Source: JAUWKC01 sp035527845
GTDB lineage: Bacteria; Planctomycetota; Phycisphaerae; Sedimentisphaerales; Anaerobacaceae
Reading direction: 5' to 3'
Assembly: GCA_035527845.1 (NCBI GenBank)
Contig: DATKZT010000032.1
Span: forward strand, 6,221 to 70,220
DNA: 64,000 nt
This document shows, piece by piece, positions 34,441 through 42,002 of the stretch (positions are counted from its first letter, which is position 1; every line of letters begins with the position of its first letter). The notes beneath the pieces are model-generated. The model was given only the letters and a program-made list of their open reading frames with translations, had not been told where the DNA came from and did no database searches. The position numbers were made by a program, and so were the translations under genes.

Positions 34441-34614
34441 ATATGCGGAGGCGGCTTTATCGGTCCACTACCATCAAGCTGTTCTCCCGTCTGCTTTCTG
34501 CCGCCCGTGCCTGACCCAGGCTGCAAAACCTAAATGCACCCCATTTGGCAACCATGGGCCGGCAAATTTGGAATCTGTCTAATTCTGCAAGTCCTGCCAA
34601 ATGGCATGAGGCAA

Positions 34615-35574
34615 TCAGCCGGCGTCTTCCTTCTGGAGCAGTTGAATTATATCAGCTTTGCTGGGCAGGGACTCAATCGAACCGAATTTTGTGCACGCCA
34701 GCGCCCCGGCTGCGGAAGCGAACTTGACCGCTTCTCTAATATCATCTTTCACCGCGCAGTAGGCCGCCAGCGCCCCGGCAAACGCGTCTCCCCTGCCCGT
34801 CTGGTCAACCAGCTCGACCTCGAACGCCGGGATATGGTCGGCGCCGTTCCTGTCAACGACCATACAGCCCCGCCTGCCCATGGTTATGACCGCCGCACCA
34901 ACTCCTCTGGCAACCAGGTCCGAGCCAATGAGCTTGGCCGTACGTACGTTTGCAAGCGACTGTTCTGTAATATCCGCGGCTTCACCCAGATTCGGTATCA
35001 GAACATCTGCCGAGAAATACTCCAGGGGTAAAACGCTGTTTTCCTGGGGGGATTGCTCCATGGGTCGTGCAGGATTGAGAATCACCATCCTGGAATGAAG
35101 CTTGGCATAACGAATGGCAGCCGATACGGCCTCCTGGGGCAATTCGCCGTGGATCAGACAAACATCCGCCTGAGAAATAATCTGCTCCGCGGCGTCGATG
35201 TCCTGGGCCAGCAGCGCACTATTGGCGCCGCTGTAGACGCAACCGGCGTTCTCACCTTTGGCGTTGACGAGGGTCACAACGGCGCCGGTATTCTTGGCTT
35301 TGGCGGTATAAACATAGTCGGTGTTTACATTCAGTTCGGCAAGACCTGCTCTGACCATTTGTGCAAAAGGATCGCCGCCGACCTTGCTGACCAGATAGAC
35401 CTCGCAGCCGCACAGGGCAGCCTCGACCGCCTGATTGGGCCCCGGGCCGGTGGCGGTGTAGGAAAGAATCAAACCGGTAACCGTCTGGCCGGGAGAAGGT
35501 ATCTGGCCGCACCTGATGGCCATATCAACGTAGGTGCCGCCGACCACAACCACTTTAGGAACCCGTCCTGGCAT
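34615..35574 (-). CDS. PfkB-family carbohydrate kinase (ribokinase-like)
   Basis: Cytoplasmic sugar kinase of 319 aa, transferring phosphate from ATP to a sugar or nucleoside. PfkB signature 1 region: ATGPGPNQAVEAALCGCEVY, LVSKVGGDPFAQMV (the usual GGxxxN is GPGPNQA here). Signature 2: VDQTGRGDAFAGALAAYCA, with the anion hole and catalytic Asp kept (consensus DTxGAGD). Ribokinase-type beta sheet lid is near the start (YVDMAIRCGQIPSPGQTV). ATG at 35574 with AGGA 7-8 nt upstream is preferred over a longer frame to 35706. Substrate unknown; ribokinase is the closest type. Confidence 0.88.
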   Translation of the reverse strand: MPGRVPKVVVVGGTYVDMAIRCGQIPSPGQTVTGLILSYTATGPGPNQAVEAALCGCEVYLVSKVGGDPFAQMVRAGLAELNVNTDYVYTAKAKNTGAVVTLVNAKGENAGCVYSGANSALLAQDIDAAEQIISQADVCLIHGELPQEAVSAAIRYAKLHSRMVILNPARPMEQSPQENSVLPLEYFSADVLIPNLGEAADITEQSLANVRTAKLIGSDLVARGVGAAVITMGRRGCMVVDRNGADHIPAFEVELVDQTGRGDAFAGALAAYCAVKDDIREAVKFASAAGALACTKFGSIESLPSKADIIQLLQKEDAG

Positions 35575-35813
35575 CTTTATTCCTAAACTCCTTTGGTCGT
35601 TTAGTATAGCGGGCGGTTCGTGCATTGCAAAAGTTTTCTGCACACAAAAAAAACAAGCGGACATTTTGGCAACTGCGACAATATTGCGCAACTGCACGGG
35701 GCTCACAGGGTGGAGGGGGTTGTATTGATGCCCCGGTTCGGTTATTGTGGAGACAATGGTTCCGTCCGGCAGGCGTTGAGCCGGACACTGATTCTGTTTG
35801 GAGCAGAGGATAG

Positions 35814-37055
35814 ATGAAAAAGTCCCAAAGAGCGGCTATGTTGATGTCAGTGCTGCTTGCTGTCTCTGTGTGTTTTGGAGACGATTGGCCGCAGTTCAGA
35901 GGTCCGAATCGAGACGGCAGATCGGCCGAGACCAGCCTCATGAAGAAATGGCCCGAGGGCGGCCCAAGGCTGCAGTGGGTAGTTGAGGGCCTGGGGACCG
36001 GATTCGCCTCGATAGCCATCGCCGACGGATATGTATACACCACAGGAATGGTCGGTACAGATAAACAGGGGGTCCTGTTTGCCTATGATGTAAACGGCGC
36101 CTTCAAGTGGAAGGCTCTCTATGGCCCCGAGTGGAGCGGCGCACATCCGGGCAGCCGGACAACACCCACCATCGACGGCGACCGGGTTTACGTCCTGAGC
36201 GGGCAGGGGAACCTGGGATGTTTCGATGCAAAGACCGGCGAGCAAAGATGGCAGGCCGACGCCGCCGGAAAATTTGGCGCCCAAAAAACCAACTGGGGCC
36301 TTTCCGAAGCGGTGCTCGTCGCAGACGATAAGGTTGTCTGCACGCCCGGAGGCAAGGATGCCGGCGTCGCAGCACTCGATAAAATGACCGGCCGGATTAT
36401 ATGGACCAGCAAGGGACTTAGCGACAGCAGCGCCCACTGCGCGCCCATCCTCGTAGAAAGAGGCGGCCGCAACATCATCGTTACCATCACCGCCGCACAC
36501 ATCGTCGGCATTGATCTCAAAACCGGCGAGATCCTCTGGCAATACCAAAACAAGATACATAAGGATAAGCCGCGCCACGTCAACCCCAACAGCCCGCTCT
36601 ATTACGACGGCGCCATACTTGTCGCCAGCAGATTCGTCGGAAGCATGATGCTCAAGCTGAGCGCGGATGGCCGGCAGGTATCCGAGGCCTGGACCAATGA
36701 AGAGCTTGACCCCCATCACGGAGGCATCGTGCTCGTCGACGGACATATCTACGGCGCCAACACAAAGAGACAAGGCTGGATGTGTCTCGATTGGAGCAGC
36801 GGAAAGACCGTGTATGAAAAGAAATGGCTTGGCAAAGGTTCGGTCATCTATGCCGACGGCATGCTCTATTGTTATGAAGAAAAAGAAGGAACAATAGGAT
36901 TAGTACCCGCCTCGCGCGACGGCTTCGATGTCGTCAGCTCTTTCAAGGTCTCCCACGGCGACGGCGAGCACTGGGCACACCCGGCCATCTCCAACGGAAC
37001 CCTTTACGTCCGCCACGGCGACGCCCTCATGGCCTACGACATAAAACAACAATAA
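35814..37055 (+). CDS. Secreted PQQ-like beta-propeller protein
   Basis: Exported 413-aa protein of the PQQ-binding-like (BamB/PQQ-dehydrogenase-like) propeller family, abundant in planctomycetes. Signal peptide AAMLMSVLLAVSVCFG, then the typical mature start DDWPQFRGPNRDG. Propeller blades are marked by W-type motifs: AFKWKALYGPEWSGA, TGEQRWQADAAGKFGA, TGRIIWTSKGLSDSS, TGEILWQYQNKIH. No catalytic dehydrogenase residues are evident, so it is likely a binding or scaffolding protein in the periplasm or outer membrane. Transcribed alone; followed directly by the repeat-rich segment. Confidence 0.85.
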   Translation: MKKSQRAAMLMSVLLAVSVCFGDDWPQFRGPNRDGRSAETSLMKKWPEGGPRLQWVVEGLGTGFASIAIADGYVYTTGMVGTDKQGVLFAYDVNGAFKWKALYGPEWSGAHPGSRTTPTIDGDRVYVLSGQGNLGCFDAKTGEQRWQADAAGKFGAQKTNWGLSEAVLVADDKVVCTPGGKDAGVAALDKMTGRIIWTSKGLSDSSAHCAPILVERGGRNIIVTITAAHIVGIDLKTGEILWQYQNKIHKDKPRHVNPNSPLYYDGAILVASRFVGSMMLKLSADGRQVSEAWTNEELDPHHGGIVLVDGHIYGANTKRQGWMCLDWSSGKTVYEKKWLGKGSVIYADGMLYCYEEKEGTIGLVPASRDGFDVVSSFKVSHGDGEHWAHPAISNGTLYVRHGDALMAYDIKQQ

Positions 37056-37083
37056 ATCCTGCCCTTTGTCATCCTGAGCCCCC

Positions 37084-37303
37084 CGTGTCACCCCGAGCCT
37101 TCACTTAGAGCCTATCCGAATTACCCCTGTAAATCAGAGAGTCGTTGTCATTCTGAGCGCAGCGAAGAATCTCAAGCCCACAGACAGGCTCTTTTCCCAT
37201 TCGCCGGCCAGATGTTTCGCTTCGCTCAACATGACAATTGCATATAGGTTATCATGATAGGCTCTTACTCCTGGCTGTGCCTTCCCTTTCCCATCCTGAG
37301 CCC
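37084..37303. repeat. 220-bp direct repeat, copy 1
   Basis: Nearly identical to 37415-37634 (331 bp apart), differing at a few bases. It contains a GTCATTCTGAGCGCAGCGAAGAATCT-type palindromic element and its inverse (near 37190-37235), typical intergenic repeats. Confidence 0.85.
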
Positions 37304-37412
37304 TGTCTTTGTCATCCTGAGCGCCCCTCTTTGTCATCCTGAGCGCCCCTCTTTGTCATTCTGAGCGCCCCTCTTTGTCATTCTGAGCGCCCCTCTTTGT
37401 CATCCTGAGCGC
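37302..37412. repeat. 22-bp tandem repeat, five units
   Basis: Units of the form CCCCTCTTTGTCATYCTGAG plus CG repeat in a row between the two 220-bp copies; three more units lie at about 37632-37697. Confidence 0.85.
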
Positions 37413-37414
37413 CT

Positions 37415-37634
37415 CGTGTCACCCCGAGCCTTCACTTAGAGCCTATCCGAATTACCCCTGTAAACCAGAGAGTCGTTGTCATTCTGAGCGCAGCGAAGAA
37501 TCTCAAGCCCAAAGATAGGCTCTTTTCCCATTCGCCAGCCAGATGTTTCGCTTCGCTCAACATGACAATTGCATATAGGTTATCAGGATAGGCTCTTACT
37601 CCTGGCTGTGCCTTCCCTTTCCCATCCTGAGCCC
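37415..37634. repeat. 220-bp direct repeat, copy 2
   Basis: Second copy of the 37084-37303 segment, followed by three further 22-bp units and a final element ending AGCGAAGGATCT just before the GIY-YIG gene. Confidence 0.85.
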
Positions 37635-37747
37635 CCCTCTTTGTCATCCTGAGCCCCCTCTTTGTCATCCTGAGCGCCCCTCTTTGTCATCCTGAGCGTC
37701 AGCGAAGGATCTGGCCTGCGGATACCGGTTACTCTATAATTGCATTC

Positions 37748-38044
37748 ATGGGCTCACAACAACAGTTTTACGTTTACATCATGACTAACAGATCCGGCAC
37801 CCTCTATACCGGCTTGACAAATGAACTCAAAAGGAGGGTCTGCCAACACAAGCAGAAATCCGTTGAAGGCTTCAGCAAAAAGTACAACATTGATCGCCTG
37901 CTGTACTTCGAAACCTTCGGCGATATCCGCAGTGCCATTGCCGCCGAGAAGACCATAAAGGGCCGGCTGCGAAAGAAGAAGATCGCCCTTATCAACCAGA
38001 CTAGTCCCCACTGGCACGACCTCAGCGCAGACTGGTACGATTGA
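37748..38044 (+). CDS. Single-domain GIY-YIG nuclease
   Basis: A 98-aa protein consisting only of a GIY-YIG endonuclease domain (YhbQ/UPF0213-like). The GIY-YIG strands read YVYIMTN and LYTGLTNELKRRVCQHKQ with the conserved Arg, and the metal-binding Glu is in IAAEKTIKG. Such small nucleases are widespread; some are linked to repeats or mobile DNA, and their cellular role is not settled. Here the gene is framed by copies of the same palindromic element, one upstream (to about 37713) and one inverted downstream (38045-38083). No clear ribosome binding site is seen at this ATG. Confidence 0.85.
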   Translation: MGSQQQFYVYIMTNRSGTLYTGLTNELKRRVCQHKQKSVEGFSKKYNIDRLLYFETFGDIRSAIAAEKTIKGRLRKKKIALINQTSPHWHDLSADWYD

Positions 38045-38083
38045 GATTCTTCGCTTCACTGCGTTCCGCTCAGAATGACAAAG
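38045..38083. repeat. Inverted copy of the TCATTCTGAGCG element
   Basis: AGATTCTTCGCTTC...CGCTCAGAATGACAAAG is the reverse complement of the element found upstream of the GIY-YIG gene, so the gene lies between inverted copies. Confidence 0.7.
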
Positions 38084-38111
38084 CTCGCCGTTGCGGTCAG
38101 AAGGCCGGACG

Positions 38112-38149
38112 AAAAAAAACGAGGACGCCACAAAAGTGACGTCCTCGCT
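38112..38149 (-). terminator. Intrinsic terminator of the secreted Ig/PKD-type protein gene
   Basis: On the minus strand CGAGGACGTCAC pairs with GTGGCGTCCTCG (loop TTTT, one G-U) and is followed by eight T residues, about 75 nt past the stop at 38224. Confidence 0.85.
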
Positions 38150-38223
38150 CAACATTCACTGAACTTACTGCGGCCAATTACATTGGCCGCGTGCTGTGTC
38201 CATGAACTCAAGCAGCAAGATTA

Positions 38224-40212
38224 TCAGTCGCAGGCCTCTGGACACCCACCCCCGTTACAGTCGGGGGTACTCTCGTTACAGTCGTTGTCTATGCCGTCAT
38301 AGCAGACTTCGCGGCACTGGACTATCGTCCGGCACTCATCGAAGCCTTCGTTGATAGCCGTCACGGCATCGTAGATGTCTGAGACGCTCACACTGCTGCT
38401 GCAGTCCAGCACCTCGTTTGCCAGCGCCAGCAGGTCTGCCACCGTAATGACGCCTTCCAGCTCGGGCATGTAGCCGCACTGGACATCGTCTTCGTCATCG
38501 CCCTCTGTGCAGAATATGCCTTCGATGGCCGCCAGGGGCAGGTCGGCAAGGTCAGGATCGACCCACAGGTTCAGCGTCAGAGCAATCACCTGGCCCATCA
38601 GCACGTTGTTATACCGGGAGCCCTTCTTGTTCTCTTTCTTCAACAGCTTCTTCAGGGCGTTCGGGATACCCGATGTACAATCATCATCAACGTTTTCAAG
38701 ACCGGCCAGGCAGCTCGGCTTGCCGCCAGCGGGCATCCTCTCAAGGACACAGTTAGCGTCGTAGAGGGTCACAGAATTGGTGCTCCCGCCAATCTTCAGG
38801 CTATCCTCTTCTTCGAAGTACCTAACCAGAAGCTGCAGCGTTGTTTCGCCCATGAACTTGCCGCCGGCATTGCCCCAGAAGCCCTGCGTGAAGCTGCAGA
38901 ACATATCTCCCGGAGGCGTTCCGCACGTAACAAAAAGCGGACAACTGGTCATGCAGCCTTCAGCGTCGATGACTTCGAGCGTGAAGGTAGTGCCCGTCCC
39001 CGCAGGCCCGGCATCGTACGTAATCGTGTCGGTGTCGGCGCCCGCGGTTATAGGCCAATTCACATCATCCGACGAGGTCCAGCTGTACGTGAATGGCCCC
39101 GTTCCACCAGTGACATTCGCGCTGAGCGTATTGTCGTTGGAGTCGCACTCCGGCGGAGAAGCCGGCGCATTAATGTCACAGCTCGGGGTCGGATTAACCG
39201 TCAGATCGGCGCAGTTCGTGTCTTCACAGCCGCTCGAATCGGTCACCGTCACGCAGTACCGATTAGGCTCATCTACCGTGATGCACTCGGTCGTCTCGCC
39301 CGTGCTCCAGAGGTACGTATACGGACCACCGTTAGCGACTACCGCACAGAACTCCACCGAGTTACCCTCGCAGATTGCCGCACTCTCGGGATCAACGCTC
39401 ACGACCGGCGGCGGATTCTCGATGATCGTAAGTACATCATTCGCCTCGACAACAGTGCCCAGAAAAACGTCTGTTCCGTTTACGTCCACCCTGTTCGTGG
39501 TTTCGTCTGAAATCGAGGTCGTGCAGGTATAGGTCCAGGTCTCACTTTGCCCCAGTATGCCGTCGCTCCCGTCGTCGCCGGTAGGCCCGGTTATTCCGCT
39601 GCACGTGTCGTCTTCTATGTTGATGTTCTCGAGATCCACGTTGCCGCAGTTCGTCACCGTGTAAGTGTAGTCGATATCCGTCGCAGTAGCCTCACAAATA
39701 GCGTTCGGCTCCGCTTCCTTGACGACGTCGATACAGGGGTGAATAACCAGATTCGGAAGCGGCTTTTCGTCCTCGAAGTTCTGCGGCACTGCAGACTGGA
39801 CCGTTCCCCGGAGGCAATAGTAGGCAAAAAGCTCGCCTTGGGGATTCTCGTCTGCATGATTCACCACATACTGCAGCGCGGCATTATCACCGCTGTCTAT
39901 TACCGTGGGACCCGCTCCGGCCGTCAACGTTAAGCCCGATATCACCAGAGTGCCGCCGCCCGAACCACAGATGTCCGATGGACTAACACCACCGTCATCC
40001 GGCCTATAAAACACGACGTTCACATCAGTCATGTTGCAGGCGCCCGCAGGTACCTCCAGCGTAATTACATACTCTATCGTATCACCGTCCAGCCATACGC
40101 TACTGGGGCCAAAAGACTGGTTAAGCGATAAACTGCATGCGCCTTGTCCCTGTCCCGCAATACCCAGCACCATTACCATCATACCTAAAAACAACCATTT
40201 CAAATTCTTCAT
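38224..40212 (-). CDS. Large secreted protein with DUF11/PKD-like domains and MopE-type motif
   Basis: Exported protein of 662 aa: signal peptide (WLFLGMMVMVLGIAGQGQGA), N-terminal beta-sandwich, a DUF11-like segment (DYTYTVTNCGNVDLENINIE), PKD/Ig-like segments (VANGGPYTYLWSTGETTECI; NVTGGTGPFTYSWTSSDDVN), a helical part (about 440-620) and a C-terminal cysteine-rich motif CYDGIDNDCNESTPDCNG resembling the MopE putative metal-binding repeat (CxDGxDNDC). No PEP-CTERM. Strong AAGGAG upstream of the ATG. Adhesin or matrix protein is plausible; function unproven. A promoter at 40709-40737 would give a leader of about 490 nt. Confidence 0.8.
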   Translation of the reverse strand: MKNLKWLFLGMMVMVLGIAGQGQGACSLSLNQSFGPSSVWLDGDTIEYVITLEVPAGACNMTDVNVVFYRPDDGGVSPSDICGSGGGTLVISGLTLTAGAGPTVIDSGDNAALQYVVNHADENPQGELFAYYCLRGTVQSAVPQNFEDEKPLPNLVIHPCIDVVKEAEPNAICEATATDIDYTYTVTNCGNVDLENINIEDDTCSGITGPTGDDGSDGILGQSETWTYTCTTSISDETTNRVDVNGTDVFLGTVVEANDVLTIIENPPPVVSVDPESAAICEGNSVEFCAVVANGGPYTYLWSTGETTECITVDEPNRYCVTVTDSSGCEDTNCADLTVNPTPSCDINAPASPPECDSNDNTLSANVTGGTGPFTYSWTSSDDVNWPITAGADTDTITYDAGPAGTGTTFTLEVIDAEGCMTSCPLFVTCGTPPGDMFCSFTQGFWGNAGGKFMGETTLQLLVRYFEEEDSLKIGGSTNSVTLYDANCVLERMPAGGKPSCLAGLENVDDDCTSGIPNALKKLLKKENKKGSRYNNVLMGQVIALTLNLWVDPDLADLPLAAIEGIFCTEGDDEDDVQCGYMPELEGVITVADLLALANEVLDCSSSVSVSDIYDAVTAINEGFDECRTIVQCREVCYDGIDNDCNESTPDCNGGGCPEACD

Positions 40213-40960
40213 AATTTTTTTCTCCTTATTTTACAAAAACCTTTTGACATTTTCCCGCTGCGAAACGACCGCAGCTAAAAAGAAACACTCAGTTGCCGAC
40301 TTCCCTGTCAGAAGAATCGACTCCTTCTGATTATCCCTTGTATTGCTCCACAGGCACCTCCAATCCCCTGGCCTCTATTCGCCCCCCAGGAGCGCGGCTC
40401 TTTCGCTGACTGTACGCCGGCTGCCAGGACTAAAAAGAGTTAGTAAAAACCTTAAACGTGGTATCTGCAATAACTGCATAAACGCAGATTGAACTGCAAA
40501 CGAGAAGTAATCGCAAGCCCGCACGAGCTTCTCTCCGCTTCTCATTTCTCCACGTCTCCTTTCAACAACTGCTACGTCTCATAACAAGTTACGATTATAA
40601 CTCGAACTCAGCACATCATACAACTGTTGCCTGTCATGAACGACCTTCATTGTTACGCAACTTGCCGAGTCGGTCAGATACCAATGTTATCCCCACTATG
40701 AACACCTAATTTTGCCTACTTTGCTCGCGTCTGTCAACACTATTTTGCCTAAATTTACAATTTTTTAGCATTTTCTCGTCCCCTCATTTAGAGCCAAACC
40801 CATGCTAACAGCGCATATCTCCTTTTCTAAAAGACACTTACGACAATGACCGCCCATAAAGACACCCTGCTCCTGCTCATCAATTACATTACCTTCTGCA
40901 AATAACCACAGTCGGGCAATGCCCACAAGTCTTACTCAGGCTCCCACAGTATATTACCGT
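40213..40960. other. Long intergenic region with untranslated leader
   Basis: Both neighbours are on the minus strand. It contains the promoter at 40709-40737 and a long possible leader; no gene or known riboswitch was recognised. Confidence 0.45.
40709..40737 (-). promoter_or_regulatory. sigma70-type promoter upstream of the Ig/PKD-type protein gene
   Basis: Minus strand TTGACA (40737-40732) and CAAAAT (40714-40709), spacer 17 bp. The -10 deviates at its first and third positions. Confidence 0.4.
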
Positions 40961-41638
40961 TCAGTTGCGACTCCACTGGCCCATGCGCCTCCAGGATGGG
41001 CGGTCCTGCGTCTCCCACTCCGCCAGACAGCGCAAGACAAGCCCTTCTATGTGTTGTCTCGATTCCAAATCCAGTGCCTCTCCGAGCTTACCCACCCGCT
41101 CGGGCATAGCCTCGGTCAATGGCGCAGAGTCATCTCCGCCGGCGCCGCTCAAATCTTCCGCCAGTTCCCTTTCCGCCCGGTCTATGGCCAACATTATCTC
41201 TGCAATCGACTTGCGATAGACCCTAGATATCATCTTCGTACTCATCCTCTCGATGTGACGAAGTACGAGCACCTGTCGCAAGAGCGCATCAAGCCCATTC
41301 ATACGGCTGGCGAGTGTCTGCATATCATCGTCGGCCAGGAGCATCTCGCAGGCGAAGGCGCCTTCCGCCTGCTCGGCGACGGCCCCCCCCTTCACCAGGT
41401 CCTGAGCGATTACATCCACCATGCAGTCAATCAGCCACCCCAACTGGCTGCCGTGCGCCAATTCCCCCGTCAGGGCGCATGCGGTGATAAGGGTATAGGA
41501 GGCTATTCTTTGCGCTTCTGTCTTGCTGTTGGTATACCGGCAGCACCTCAGCAGCACATATCGCTGGTAGCGCTTGACTATGCGCCCGTATACCACCCGT
41601 TTAAGTCCCTCGGCGGCAAACGTGACATTCGTTCTCAT
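40961..41638 (-). CDS. Sigma-70-like (ECF-type) factor, divergent
   Basis: A 225-aa protein with sigma2-like and sigma4-like helices: FAAEGLKRVVYGRIVKRYQR, YVLLRCCRYTNSKTEAQRIA (region 2) and LLRQVLVLRHIERMSTKMIS followed by RVYRKSIAEIMLAIDRAERE (region 4 helix-turn-helix). The sequence between is longer than in standard ECF factors and the C-terminus carries an extra 45 residues rich in charged residues. ATG at 41638 has AGAGG about 8 nt upstream; a frame to 41716 is less likely. A multi-branched structure ending in a T-run lies 170 nt upstream. No anti-sigma gene is adjacent. Confidence 0.65.
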   Translation of the reverse strand: MRTNVTFAAEGLKRVVYGRIVKRYQRYVLLRCCRYTNSKTEAQRIASYTLITACALTGELAHGSQLGWLIDCMVDVIAQDLVKGGAVAEQAEGAFACEMLLADDDMQTLASRMNGLDALLRQVLVLRHIERMSTKMISRVYRKSIAEIMLAIDRAERELAEDLSGAGGDDSAPLTEAMPERVGKLGEALDLESRQHIEGLVLRCLAEWETQDRPSWRRMGQWSRN

Positions 41639-41805
41639 TGATGCCTCTTGTACTTCTCTGCGACCCTCGCAACCATGGTCGCATCGTTTTGAGAAAGTTC
41701 TTGCCTTTCTGCTCACAGCTTCTTATTTCTCAATGGTACCATCCTGCAATAATAACCGAATGCTCGGCCCTGAAAATCAGGGCAGCACCTGTTTCTCTCA
41801 TCCGT

Positions 41806-41880
41806 AAAAAGCCCCTGGCTGGCATAGGGAAATCCCTTATGCCGCCCCCACAGGACCGATTGACATCGGCGAGGGGGCTT
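41806..41880 (-). promoter_or_regulatory. Structured leader or attenuator candidate upstream of the sigma factor
   Basis: On the minus strand AAGCCCC (41880-41874) pairs with GGGGCTT (41815-41809), enclosing two hairpins: CCGAT-GTCA-ATCGG and GGCATAAGGG-ATTT-CCCTATGCC. The outer stem runs into five T residues, so the whole three-way structure could terminate transcription before the sigma gene. No known riboswitch class was recognised. Confidence 0.4.
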
Positions 41881-41908
41881 CCCGGGCCAATATTTTTCCA
41901 CAATTCTC

Positions 41909-41937
41909 TTGCCTGACAGACGGTTCATCTGTATCAT
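41909..41937 (+). promoter_or_regulatory. sigma70-type promoter of the pseudopilin-domain fusion gene
   Basis: TTGCCT (41909-41914) and TATCAT (41932-41937), spacer 17 bp; transcription start near 41944, about 60 nt before the ATG at 42003, which has GGAGG upstream. Confidence 0.5.
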
Positions 41938-42002
41938 AAGGTTTGGTGGATAACTCGTAAGAAACAGTTACTTCAGGCATTGATTTCTGGAGGTATGCGA
42001 GT

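Noticed and set aside
37084..37697. Regular repeats as a CRISPR array
   Set aside because: Units are contiguous without unique spacers and belong to a dispersed palindromic element; no cas genes are present.
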